From the NCBI GenBank assembly GCA_963969345.1, contig OZ017768.1, forward strand, positions 3,062,718 to 3,126,717: a DNA stretch of 64,000 nt, given 5' to 3'. Positions within the stretch are counted from its first letter, which is position 1. Every line of letters starts with the position of its first letter. The notes beneath the pieces are model-generated. The model saw only the letters and a program-made list of their open reading frames with translations. It did not search any database and was not told the origin of the DNA. Below, piece after piece: positions 45,801 through 59,743 of this stretch. The stretch is from Turbatrix aceti (taxonomy: Eukaryota; Nematoda; Chromadorea; Rhabditida; Panagrolaimidae). The position numbers and the translations under genes were made by a program.

Positions 45801-47291
45801 GATGACTAATCACTTTTTGACTAACTTTTAATTGTTTGCGAACAAAATTAACCCAAAATTAACACAATAACAAAAAAATAATAAAAGTACCGTAATCCCA
45901 TAACAAAAAAAGTAACGATATTACCGTAACCACTTAACAAAAATACCGTAATCGCGTAACAAAAAAACGAAAGTATCGTCACTGCGTAACAAAAAAACCG
46001 TAACAAGTACCGTAACCGCATAATTAACATCATTCCCTCGTTTGTTTTCCTTTCAAGACCACCCCCTTTTCAGTCTCCAACCTGGATGCCGGATCCTGCC
46101 GAGCAGTGAGTGCTCCAGCCCCCGAGACCTGGGCTAAGGCCGGTGCCCGATACGGTGCCACCGAAACCAGCCACAGTCGCATCAATTTCGACAAGCCTTA
46201 TCCTGACTTCAAAAAGTTTGTTCCCCTGAAAATCTAAAAACAAAAACAGTCTAACCTTTTTTTTCAGATTCCATCTGGCGTTCCTCATCAAGACGTCAAA
46301 ACCAAACGGCCTCGTCTGGGCGTGGGCGAACTACAAAAACTTCACTCGCTATTTCTACCTCTACGTCGAAGACGGCTTTTTGACCCTCGAAGTCAAGGGC
46401 CACAAGCAGGCCAAGAAACTTCACTACCGGGAGAAGCGCATCGACGACGGCGCCTGGCACGCCGTCGATCTCGCCCGCGACGATCGGGCTGCCGTGCTCC
46501 AGGTGGATAACCTGCTTCCCGCGAAGCTGCTCGACGTGCCCTTCCCGAAGGTCCTCCGCAAGAGGATGTACGTCGGTGGACTCATCAGTAAGCACAAAAA
46601 AATGTTCAACTTCACCCATTCCTCCTTTGACGGCTGTATCCGGGATTTCATCGTCGATGACATCGTCCGCGAGCTGCACAACGCTTCGAGGGACCTCGTG
46701 CCCTGCACGGAAGCCAGGAACACCGCGTACATCCACGAAGGCGGATTTGTCACCTTCGACGCGCTCAAATCCTTTTCGCCGTCCTTCGACGGCACGAATG
46801 CCATCATCGACGTCACCGCGAAGGTCCGAGCCGAGAACGCGACCGGTGTCGTGCTCGCGCTTATTTCGATGTCCGATCACCTGTCTACGAGGGTGGTCGT
46901 CGACCTGACAGGCGACAGTCTCCGGTTCTCGGCGGTCCACGCCGCAACTTCGACGGCCATCGACCAGGCAGTCGCGCTCCCGCCCGCTACCACCTGCCCG
47001 GGAGAATGGCACCGGGTCCACGTCACGCTGACGTACACCACGCTCATTCTGTCGATGGACGACACCAAAAAGTCGTTCCCGATCGAACCAGCCGTGCCGG
47101 CGGCCGCGGTTGAGGCCTTCCGCAACCAGCCGCTCTTCATCGGCGGCGTCAACGCTAATCTCGCTAACACGCGCAATCTAACATCGCTGTCGTCGTGCAT
47201 CCAGGATATCAATGTTTCGGGACGACCAGTTCCTATTGAGAAGGCCAAGCGTCTTCACAAGGTCCTTCCCGACAGTTGTCCCTTTAACTGA
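27875..47291 (+). CDS. lam-3: Laminin subunit alpha (alpha-1/2 type), 3264 aa
   Basis: The exons are 27875-28940, 31191-32247, 39004-45429, 45486-45565, 46074-46215 and 46268-47291, and the phases agree at every junction. There is a signal peptide (LRVVVAALLLPTTAFS), then a laminin N-terminal domain at about 45-296 and LE repeats from 298. A first laminin IV module covers about 540-725 across the exon 2/3 border. More LE repeats follow, with a second laminin IV module around 1310-1480, and LE repeats again to about 1700. A coiled-coil arm (heptad-rich, about 1706-2280) comes next and then laminin G modules to the end, with the linker proteolysis site not evident. The LN plus two IV modules matches the alpha-1/2 branch (C. 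elegans LAM-3 type) rather than the alpha-5/EPI-1 branch, but the symbol is an inference. It is the secreted basement-membrane scaffold that binds integrin and dystroglycan through its G domains. Exon 3 alone is 6.4 kb. Confidence 0.95.
29081..29127. repeat. Nested palindromes in laminin intron 1
   Basis: The outer arms GTGGATGCA and TGCATCCAC enclose a perfect GTAGAC-TAA-GTCTAC hairpin (29098-29112). A further TGCATCCACG copy lies at 29153-29162. This looks like the end of a small palindromic element. Confidence 0.5.
29992..31018. mobile_element. TTAA-flanked foldback element, family 2 (1.03 kb), in laminin intron 1
   Basis: TTAA at 29988-29991 is followed by TAGACAGTCTGTGAGCCGAT. The other end is the inverted partner ending in GACTGTCTA and TTAA at 31019-31022. 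The arms are about 490 bp each and meet at a GC-alternating centre (TGCGCGCGCGCGTGCGC around 30480-30500). Most of the length is palindromic with scattered mismatches. No coding frame is convincing. Confidence 0.85.
32248..33746. other. 5' part of laminin intron 2
   Basis: The intron starts with the donor GTTCGTG at 32248. No exon, repeat unit or RNA gene is supported before the foldback element at 33751. Confidence 0.5.
33751..35730. mobile_element. TTAA-flanked foldback element, family 3 (1.98 kb), in laminin intron 2
   Basis: TTAA at 33747-33750 is followed by GAGGGACTCTGCGAGCCGAT. The right end is ATCGGCTCGCAGAGTCCCTT followed by TTAA at 35731-35734. Two arms of about 950 bp run to a short centre near 34700-34790. 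The terminal 20 bp share CTGCGAGCCGAT with family 2 and the GAGxxxxCTC frame with family 1, so the three are one superfamily. The arms are more than 90 percent alike by eye. Confidence 0.85.
36041..36487 (-). CDS. Secreted neuropeptide-like precursor, 148 aa, nested in laminin intron 2
   Basis: This is a single exon from an ATG at 36487-36485 to a TAG at 36043-36041, antisense to laminin. The N-terminus has a strong signal peptide (VLSCLVIIVVCLLPIASG, cleavage before RPAPD). The mature region has an acidic spacer and then a helix-prone section with several dibasic sites (RRK, RK, RR, RR, RK) and a short tail. There are no cysteines, which fits a linear-peptide hormone precursor better than a toxin or enzyme. 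I cannot name the family. AATAAA motifs occur on this strand near 35785 and 35806. Confidence 0.5.
   Translation of the reverse strand: MAPTVLSSRKITTVLSCLVIIVVCLLPIASGRPAPDTSAEDDSDLGIENPSQILTESAELEPALIMLQQIWRSVQELRRKQEEDENSSLNYNFGQAVAQQLHVLRKLNRRQALRRQAAAEEVGHLLGLRKVHPAPVDRLSAGSSEQKS
37681..37749. repeat. Tandem 36-bp direct repeat, 1.9 copies
   Basis: The unit 37681-37716 begins TTTAACAATCTAAAGTTTTA. It is repeated exactly at 37717-37749, where it ends 3 bp short. It lies in laminin intron 2. Confidence 0.8.
37772..39003. other. 3' part of laminin intron 2, AT-rich
   Basis: Outside the candidate small gene, this is homopolymer-rich DNA (AAAAAAT/ATTTTTT blocks, especially 38700-39000). It ends in the acceptor TTTTTTCAG at 38995-39003. 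Confidence 0.5.
38482..38691 (-). CDS. Candidate small gene in laminin intron 2, 69 aa
   Basis: The minus-strand frame starts at an ATG (38691-38689) directly preceded by an acceptor-like TTTTTAACCCAG. It ends in a Lys/Arg-rich segment (NKKRKRELMEYHPVNRYQ, then AGKKQRIPWAT). An AATAAA sits about 70 nt beyond the stop. Around a run of ten A residues near 38615 a second frame carries coding-looking sequence (LIYAPAKYKNKYQQLFDPDD), so a homopolymer error or frameshift may split one longer exon. No family is recognised. It could also be a decayed gene fragment. Confidence 0.3.
   Translation of the reverse strand: MFSSTPLQSTKTNISNFLTPMIFFEKKNQAIVLPKNPDTTNKKRKRELMEYHPVNRYQAGKKQRIPWAT
45848..46030. 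repeat. Degenerate tandem repeat in laminin intron 4
   Basis: About six units of 26-30 bp with the consensus ACCGTAACCGCATAACAAAAA occur in a row (GTACCGTAATCCCATAAC, TTACCGTAACCACTTAAC, and so on). They are non-coding. Confidence 0.75.
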
Positions 47292-47842
47292 TCGTTTCTA
47301 ACCTGATCGGGGTTTTTTGAATGATGTTGCGCGAAATAAATGCGAAATTTGTTAAACAAAAATTTTTTAACTATTTGATATTCATTTTTTTCTTAACATT
47401 TTATAATTTTTGAAAAAAAAAATTTCTTGAATTATAAAAAAAATTCGTCATTTTTTTTATTTTTCACAGAAAAATTTTTCTTTCAACTGTAAAAATTTTG
47501 TAAAATTTAGTTTTAATAAAAAAATTTTTTGAAACCAAACAAAATGTACCTTTTTTTATTTCAAAAAACTAAAAAAATATTTTCATTTTACACTAAAAAA
47601 TTTTAATTTCAAATAAAATTTTTTTTAAAAAGTGAAAATTTTTGTATTAATTTAATTTTCATATTTTTTTTTTTATTTTAAAAATAAAAATTTCAATTTT
47701 TTTTAATTGTATTACATTTTTTTTAAATTCAAATTTAAAAAAAAATTCTTCACGCACCCTGAACATTCTTCAAAAAATACAAAAAAGGTTTACAAATCAC
47801 AGATACCCAAAAATTACAAAACAAATACTAAATTGATCACCT
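47292..47842. other. Convergent spacer between laminin and U2SURP
   Basis: AAATAAA at 47334-47340 is a likely laminin poly(A) signal 43 nt after the stop. The rest is A/T homopolymer-rich with no gene. Confidence 0.55.
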
Positions 47843-52563
<4,721 letters not shown>

Positions 52564-52918
52564 GGTATTGTGCAACCGTCAAAAACAAGGCAAACGCGAT
52601 GGACAAAAATCGAAAAACCAAAGAAAAAATAGCAAAAACAATGCGTTGAAAAGCGCCGGCATTCAAAGTGAAACGACAACTATCGCAACTTTCGCTTCGA
52701 GAGCACGTCAGCTCTGAAAGACGTAAATCTCACAGTTCGAGAAAATTCAAAATGAAAATTTTGTTATGGAAGCCATACAAAACACAGGCGTGCCAGTCAC
52801 GTTCAAAGCGACAAAACAGACGATCTGGTGAAAAAGCATTCATTCCTGGGTGCGCGCAGTAGGCAGATATTGACATTTTTCTCCTCCAGAACACGCAGAC
52901 GTAGACGCAGACGTCGAG
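52564..52918. promoter_or_regulatory. Bidirectional promoter region, 355 bp
   Basis: This lies between the divergent start codons of U2SURP (minus) and the serpin-like gene (plus). On the plus side TTTTTCTCCTCCAG ends at 52889, a possible acceptor 29 nt before the serpin ATG. Confidence 0.5.
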
Positions 52919-55336
52919 ATGAGTCTCGAAAGGCTGTCTGACGAGGCTTACGTCTCGCTTCCGGTATCGCCGCAGCTGCTGGCTGAATGGCACAATATTT
53001 CCTACTCGATTTTTCTGTGGGTTTTGTTTTTATTACTTTTGTTACGGTAATTTGGGTAAGCTTGGTTTGGTTTACGGTTTTTTGATGTTTTTTTGCGATT
53101 TCTTGTGTTCAAAACCGTATTTTCCGTGCCTATAGATATTATCTTACGGTATTTGGGAAAGTTGGATGCTTATTACGATTTTTAGGGCTATTACGATGTT
53201 TTTTATGCTTTTTGAGCTAAAATTCGTTTTTTTTAAGCTTGATGTTACTTCATTACGGTATTTTGGAAAGTTGGATTGTATTTACCACTTTTGGGGCTAC
53301 TACGATATTTTTAGTCATTTCGTGTCAAAAATAATTTTTTGAACTTGGTGTTATGTTTTTGTTACTGTGATTATGGTATTTGGGAAATTTGAACTGTATT
53401 TCATTTTTTTCGGGTTTTTACGATGCTTTTTGCGTTTTTTGGTTTTTATGATACTTGTTTTGCACTTTTCGCGTTTTTATGATATTTTTTGAGCGAAACA
53501 TCGTGTTTTTTTATTATGTGTCGGTTTAGGAACCTGATCGAAACCAGGCCTCCAGCCAACACCTTCGTCTGCGTCCCCCATGTGATCACGACCCTTGAAT
53601 TCTTCGCGCAGGCCGCCAGTCCCATCTGCCGGAGCCACGTGCGTGAGGTCATCTTTCCCGGCAGCCGTTCCCGTCTCCTGCGCACGGGCACGTTTGCCTC
53701 GTACCTCAACGAGTGGACCGATGCCATCCGTGCCTCCTCTCGTCCGGGCTCGTTCAACACCGAGCGACGGCTCCTGTACCACACCAAATTCACGAAATCG
53801 TTCAGCTTTGACACGTTCAAGACGCTCAAATCCCTCGAAATCGAAACGAGCATCGTCCGCGACGACGGTCGAAAGGCGAATCTCGACTGGCTGCGCAAAT
53901 CTCTCAAGATGGACGGCCTCCCGGATCGGATCGATCCGATCGAGCTCTGGTCATCCGATCAAACGCCCCAGACCGTCAGCAAGCAAAAGTGCCCGATTTT
54001 CATCGCTGCCAGTCACTTTGAAATTGCTGTCAAGTCTAACGTCCTCGACCAGGAACACGTGTACACAACACCTTTCCATTACGTAAGATTTTTTAACTTA
54101 AAAGTTGTTTTTTTGAGGGAAAAAAACAATTTCAGCCAAAAACCGGCGCCTGGCAAACCGTGCTCGCGTCCCGACTGTGCCTGACAACCCTCAACCCTTT
54201 CGTCGCGACAAAGATCGGAGAAGTAGCACTCATGTTCGCGCTGCCGACGTCGTATGAGAGTCTGGGCGTGTACATCATCGACAACTACGATGCCCTCGAC
54301 ATTCGGGAAGCCAAGGTCATCGAGAAGCTTGTTGAACGGTGCCACGGCGAAGGAGCGGTAGGATTTTTGGGGTCCTGCAATTTTAGGCCATAAAAGTAAA
54401 AAAAAAATACTATTTGCAGTTATAAAAAATATTTTTTTAGCCATGATATATTTTTTTTGTATTTTTGGGGCCTATTTTTTTTATAAAAAAACGTTTTTTA
54501 CGTTCTTTTCTAAAATTCGCATTTCTTCATGAATTTTTTTTCTGTTTTGAGTTTTTTTATGAAAACACTTTTTTACGTTCATTTCAGTGTTTTTAATTTT
54601 GTATGACTGTTCTTAGTAATTTTAGGCTGTAAAATTGACAAAAAGCAAAGAAATACAAAAGTAACATTTGATTTATTAAAAAAAAATTTCTGTGCCTATT
54701 TTTATGAAAACACGTTTTTTCGTTCCTATTACGTTCATTTTGCAGGAAAAAGTGAGACCAAACGTCAAGGAACTGTACATCCCGCTGTTTTACGATTTCA
54801 AAGAGCAATCAACCAACGTCGGGAGCGCGCTGAATTCCGCGGTGCAGAACATGGACCGTCTCTTCCAGCCCGACTCCTTCGGGGACCTGGCGTGCGAGGG
54901 CGGTGAGCCATCCACGTCCGCTCGCTGCGCAGGCTCCATCCAGCACTACGACTCACTCGAACTCATGCGGCTTCCTGATCTCGCTAGGTTAGTTGGTTTC
55001 ATTTTTTGTTTCTGCCTGTTTTGGGTTTTTTTTATAGGCTGATGAATGCATTTTTTATTTTTTTTTATTTTTAGCCCCGTTCCAGCGCCTCCGAAGAGCG
55101 ATTCCGTGTTCATCGTCGACGAGCCGTTTGCCGTCATTGTGTGGGACCGGGTGCGCAGTGTCTCGCTCTACTTTGGCCGCATCGGGGCCCCTGACGTTCC
55201 GCGACTCAGCGAGCAGGATGCCTCCAAAGAGTCGTGCGAGAAGACTTCCCTCAGTAGCTGGCGGTTATCAAGCATACTCAAGAGCAAGCGGGCCGCTAAG
55301 GCTGCTGAGGCGAAGCGTCAAAATGAAGTTGCCTGA
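52919..55336 (+). CDS. Divergent intracellular serpin-like protein, 458 aa
   Basis: The exons are 52919-53016, 53530-54082, 54136-54357, 54746-54987 and 55075-55336. The C-terminal half reads as a serpin: VALMFALPTSYESLGVYIID, KELYIPLFYDFKEQSTNVGS, MDRLFQPDSFGDL, a loop, then VFIVDEPFAVIVWDRVRSVS and LYFGRIGAP, the shutter and C-terminal strands of the fold. No signal peptide is present. The predicted hinge (EGGEPSTSARCAG) contains Pro, Arg and Cys where inhibitory serpins have small residues, so inhibition by loop insertion is doubtful. A 40-residue Ser/Lys/Arg-rich tail (ILKSKRAAKAAEAKR) follows the normal serpin end. The family call is by eye and the N-terminal half is weakly conserved. 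Confidence 0.6.
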
Positions 55337-55581
55337 TCCCTGATTGTGCGCGCGAGTCGACTTTCACTTTCAGGTGGGGGGGGGGGGGGCAGGTAGGAGG
55401 ATGTAGCGGAAGAGAGAGAAAAAAAATTAAGTTCTCGTTGTGTTTGTTTACTCTGCGCCCCCGCGTCAAGTTTTGATTTTCGAGAGGCGCTGCTGGCTGA
55501 GGCGTTTTTGCGCTGCTCAGTAGGTAGCACACGCGCAGCGCGCAGCTTAGAAATTCCTGCAAGCCCTCATTTTTGTCCCAA

Positions 55582-56926
55582 ATGGCTGCAATCGATCAAT
55601 ATCGTTCAAATCGCAGTCTTGCGTATACAAATGGCATCTCGCTGAGGTCGCCATCCATGCTCGGGGGTCTTAGCCCGAATTCCGCCAAGCACGGCATCCA
55701 CACGATCCCCAAGGGCGACTGCGCGGCCTGCGATCAGCCTATCATCGGCCAGGTGAGTTCATCATTTCATTTTTTTGATACCGTTGGATTTTAAATATTT
55801 TCAGATCGTAATGGCGATGGGCCGAATGTGGCACCCCGAGCACTACGTCTGCGCCCAGTGCGGCGTCCAACTCGGACAGCAGAACTTTATCGAACGCGCC
55901 GGCAAAGCCTACTGCGAGAACGATTACCATGAGATTTTCTCGTCGAGATGCGGTTACTGTAACTCACCGATCAAGGATGTAAGTTTCTTTTTTCGGCATT
56001 TTTGGGCTTTTTTACGCGTTTTTTGTCTATTAATGCCTTTGGCGCTTAAAAATTAGGAAAACAACGTTTTGTGCTTTGTGCCATGCTCAAATACTCGTTA
56101 TTTTTAATTGGATGCCGTCTAGTCGTTTCAAGGATGGCACATGTTTGATTTTTGGTCTTTTTGATCCCTAGGGCGTGGTAAATTCCAAATTGCGTAAAGT
56201 ACCGTAAAAATAGAGTGCGCACTGCATTTACTGTTCCCGAAGCGAAAATAGTGTTTTTTCGTTGCAAGAAACCGCATCAAATACCATAAACTAGTGTGCG
56301 CGCATTGATTGGTCCCAAAACGAAAATTGTGTTTTTCGTTGTGGGAGTGTCCTGCGAGCGCATTTGGCGTTAAATGACATTTTTGATATTTTTTTTCGGT
56401 TTTTCAGCGATGCGTGAACGCTCTCGGCAAAACCTTCCACGCGGATCACTTTGTCTGCGTCGAATGCGGCCGTGGCTTTGGATCCGAGGGATTCCACGAG
56501 CGAGACGGCCAGCCCTACTGCAAGGCGGACTACTTCCGACTCTTCGCGCCCAAGTGCCAGGGTTGCAAGCAGCCGGTCACCTCCCGTTTCCTGACCGCCC
56601 TCGGTCATCCCTGGCATCCTGACTGCTTTGCCTGCGCCGACTGTGGCAAGGGATTCAACGGCAAGGCCTTCCTCCAGATCGACGATGTCCCGCTCTGCGA
56701 AGAGCACTACCACGCTCGCCGAGGCTCTGTCTGCGGCGCGTGCCGGGGCCCAATCGTCGGACGATGCGTCGTCGCTCTCGGACAACGCTTTCATCCCGAG
56801 CACTTCACCTGCAATACCTGTAACCGCGTGCTGACGGCCAAGAATTTCAAAGAAGCGGCTGGGCATGCTCAGTGCCAGAAGTGCTATGAGAAGGTCAATC
56901 CTCCGCTTGTCATCAACCCTTGGTGA
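55582..56926 (+). CDS. pxl-1: Paxillin-family protein with four LIM domains, 287 aa
   Basis: The exons are 55582-55752, 55805-55978 and 56408-56926. A 45-residue N-terminus lacks recognisable LD motifs and is followed by four consecutive LIM domains: CAACDQPIIGQIV to CENDYHEIF, CGYCNSPIKD to CKADYFRLF, CQGCKQPVTSRF to CEEHYHARR and CGACRGPIVGR to CQKCYEKV. All have C-C-H-C-C-C-C-C/D/H zinc ligands. The LIM3 linker and the terminus are as in paxillin, leupaxin and Hic-5. It is a focal-adhesion scaffold. Nematode pxl-1 is known to have a short LIM-only isoform, so upstream LD-encoding exons could exist, but none is visible before the serpin gene, which ends 245 bp upstream. Intron 2 holds a degenerate direct repeat of about 70 bp (56212-56340). 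Confidence 0.88.
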
Positions 56927-57787
56927 CGAATTTGACTTTTTTTTCATTTTCCCCACCAACCTCAATTTTTTTTCCTCCGTAAGTAGTGGCAGCCTTTTTT
57001 TTCGTTTTCGCTGTTTTGGTTCGTTCCGTGTAGAAATTTTGTTTGTTTCAATTCAATTTTTTGTTCGTGTATCGAGTAAAATTGTCTGGAAATGACAAGA
57101 CTCGACGACGTGCCTATAAATTGCCCCCATTCTTGTCCACTGACTATTTTTTTTGTTCATTGCTCGTTGGCCAAAAAAAATTTAAAAATAAAAAAAAATA
57201 AAGCACGTACGAGCAAGCTCGTTAGCGTTACCGACGCAACTGTTGCACGAGCACTGGTGTATGTATTTACCTATGGCACCGGTGCGAGCGAGCCTTTCTT
57301 TTATGCATGCAATTTGAGATGGTTAATTTAAAATATTGCACATATGTATTTTCCATAGTTCGTTCATTTTTTTACGCACTGGTGCTAATTTAAATGCATC
57401 CACTAACGAACCTGGCTAATTTTCGCCGTTCAAGCGAACATTGGCACTGGCACTGGTCGCGAATCCTGACTCTGACTATGGTGTTGGTTGGTTGATTCCC
57501 CATTTATTTCCGGCCAGCTAGCTGGCCACTCCCTCCTTAACTTGTTGGAATGAGAGCTGAAAACGCATGCACGTCGCTAGCTAGAAGGAGGCTCTCTCTC
57601 TTGTTTTTTCTTCGTTCCTCAACCATAAGCAGTAGAAAAAAGAAGAAAAAGACGCGTCACTTCCAGGCAAGAGGTGCCATAGCCAGTCGTCAGTCTCACT
57701 TCCGCTCTTCGTGCTTTGTCGTGTTTTTTTAACGCGTTTTGAAATAAATAAATAAATAAATGAAAAAATAATCGATAGGCGCCGGGA
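56927..57787. other. Intergenic spacer
   Basis: 3' flank of the LIM gene, with AAATAAAG near 57197 as a possible poly(A) signal. After that comes 5' flank of the first cytochrome b5 gene, with an AAATAAATAAATAAATG microsatellite near 57741-57761. No other gene is supported. Confidence 0.5.
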
Positions 57788-58129
57788 ATGGGCTCGTCGC
57801 CCACCAAAGTCTGTCGCGAAGCCGACAGCAACAGCTGCAGTCACAGCCGTGGCCCAATCCCCATCCCCGTTCCCCCGACACCGGTCCCGATGCCACCGAC
57901 AACCGCGGAGCTCATCGACGCCGAAGAACTCGCCAAGCACGAGCTATGGGTCGTCATCCACGACGGCGTCTACGACCTATCCAAATTTGTCCACGAGCAC
58001 CCGGGTGGCGCGCAGGTTATCCGGAGCTCTTCCGGCAAAGATGCGTCCCAGGAATTTGACGACGTCGGACATTCTTCGATTGCCGTTGCCTGGATGGAGG
58101 ATTACATCGTTGGAAGACTCAAAAAGTGA
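57788..58129 (+). CDS. Soluble cytochrome b5 with N-myristoylation signal, 113 aa
   Basis: This single exon starts MGSSPTKV, so Gly2 with Thr6 and Lys7 fits the myristoylation consensus. A Pro-rich linker of about 25 residues (PIPIPVPPTPVPMPP) leads into a b5 fold of about 70 residues. Both axial haem ligands are present, in HEHPGG and DVGHSS. It ends YIVGRLKK with no transmembrane tail, whereas its neighbour has one. Inference: a b5 electron donor held to membranes by lipid instead of a helix. A cytosolic form is the alternative. Codon use is like its neighbours. Confidence 0.8.
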   Translation: MGSSPTKVCREADSNSCSHSRGPIPIPVPPTPVPMPPTTAELIDAEELAKHELWVVIHDGVYDLSKFVHEHPGGAQVIRSSSGKDASQEFDDVGHSSIAVAWMEDYIVGRLKK

Positions 58130-59141
58130 CAAACATAAATTTTTATTTAAAAGAAATTTTCAAAAAAATCAGGTACATACCCCAGATTCCGTCATTCATC
58201 TCATCGCCTGTTTTGTTCATTTTTGGCAATTTTTTGTAAATAAATAAAAATAAAAATTCGGGATTCTATATATCTACAAAAGTTGGTTGTTATCCTATAT
58301 CCCAGGGATACGTGCATATGACTGCTCGCGGGATGTTTGGATATGTCCACCGAGTCCACTTGCATATACGTATATATTTGAATCGATGGACAAGACCACC
58401 AGCACAGCCGAAAAGGGAGACAAGTAGCCGGGCAACCGTCCAACGCAACGCGCAAACGGTAACCTTTCGTGCATTTTGCAAGGAAACGCACCTACATAGC
58501 TATCGAAAAGCATAGTCATCTATGACCAATTTCCCCGTTTTTGCTCGTGAGCTCGTCTTTTTCAAAAAAATGTCCATTTTTGTGCTTAAAATCATCGCCG
58601 ATCAGCAAAAGTGTCGCAATCTTCGCTTTTTTACGCCGAAGGTACTTTAGACTGGGCCGAGACCAAAAAACGTGTTTTTGCGCCAAATTACCTGCGGTCT
58701 GGCGCACAACACACAAACTAGAGCATTTTGAATGCATTTGTAGACGTAATATTTTTGTGGTGACTCCGCAAAACATAATTATGTTACCTAAACGCGTACG
58801 TCCTCGTGGGCCTTTATTGAATTCAGCGGTATAAAAGAGTATCGTATCATTTCTTACGATCCTACGGTCGATGAACGTAACAAAGTTTACGTCAGGCTTA
58901 CGTTTACTTTTGTTTCACGAGTTACGTCCGAGTTCAACGTGTTGTAGTAAAAATTGGCATTGTGTTCTGTGCGTTGCAGCGCCTCGGCCGGCCCGGTCAA
59001 AGAACATGTGCGCACAAAATGAATTGAATCGCGGCGTGATAACAGTGTGATTTGTCAGTTTTACAGATTTTTTTGCCTTTTTCCAATCGATTTTCCACGA
59101 AGCACGAAATATAACTTTTTTGTAGGTATAGGCTATCGACG
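58130..59141. other. Intergenic spacer between the two cytochrome b5 genes
   Basis: AAATAAATAAAA near 58238 is a likely poly(A) signal for the first b5. Sequence about 58540-58800 has no coding support. A TATAG acceptor ends at 59131, 10 nt before the next ATG. Confidence 0.5.
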
Positions 59142-59555
59142 ATGACGACGACGGAGACACAGGTATTCACCCTGGACGAGATTTCGAAGCACAACAAGCC
59201 GGAGTCGCTATGGATGATACTCGACGACGAGGTCTACGACATCACCAAGTTTGTCGCCGAGCACCCGGGTGGCGAGGAGGTTCTCTACGAGCAGGGAGGC
59301 GTCGATGCTACCGACAGCTTCAACGACGTCGGACACTCGGCAGACGCCCGTGAGATGGCCAAGGAGTACCGGATCGGCCGCGTCCACGACGACCAGGCGA
59401 GGAACGCACGTGCGCCGACGCTGACCAAGGATTCTGGATCATCGATCGTCGATATCCTGCTAAGTCCGACGTGGACAAACTTCCTCATTCCGGTGGCTAT
59501 ATCCGGCATGGTCTACGTCACGTACAAGGTCCTCCAGCGCGTTGTCGCTATCTAA
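59142..59555 (+). CDS. cytb-5: Membrane-anchored cytochrome b5, 137 aa
   Basis: This single exon carries a b5 domain ([20 protein letters not shown], then [18 protein letters not shown]) with haem His residues in AEHPGG and DVGHSA. A linker and a C-terminal helix ([19 protein letters not shown]) with a short basic end follow. This is the canonical tail-anchored microsomal b5 layout at normal length. It donates electrons to fatty-acid desaturases and related oxygenases on the ER. AATAAA begins immediately after the stop codon (59556-59561), and the next gene starts 188 bp downstream. Confidence 0.92.
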   Translation: MTTTETQVFTLDEISKHNKPESLWMILDDEVYDITKFVAEHPGGEEVLYEQGGVDATDSFNDVGHSADAREMAKEYRIGRVHDDQARNARAPTLTKDSGSSIVDILLSPTWTNFLIPVAISGMVYVTYKVLQRVVAI

Positions 59556-59743
59556 AATAAAATCAAAAACTGACGAGATTTTTGAATACTTTTTTTCGCT
59601 TGTTTTTATAATATTAAACTAACTGAATCTTCGAGATGATTTTTGAGTGATTGACTGATTACTCGTTGATGAGCGAGGTGGTTGTACATGCGGCCGACCT
59701 GGGAGGACATTGGGAATACTGTTGAATTTTTCTGGGGGTTCAG
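59556..59743 (+). promoter_or_regulatory. Operon-like intercistronic region (poly(A) signal and acceptor)
   Basis: It contains AATAAA at 59556-59561, a T-rich stretch, and the acceptor TTCTGGGGGTTCAG ending at 59743, directly abutting the HSD17B8 ATG. The 188-bp spacing and the zero-length leader fit a downstream operon gene that is trans-spliced. Confidence 0.5.
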
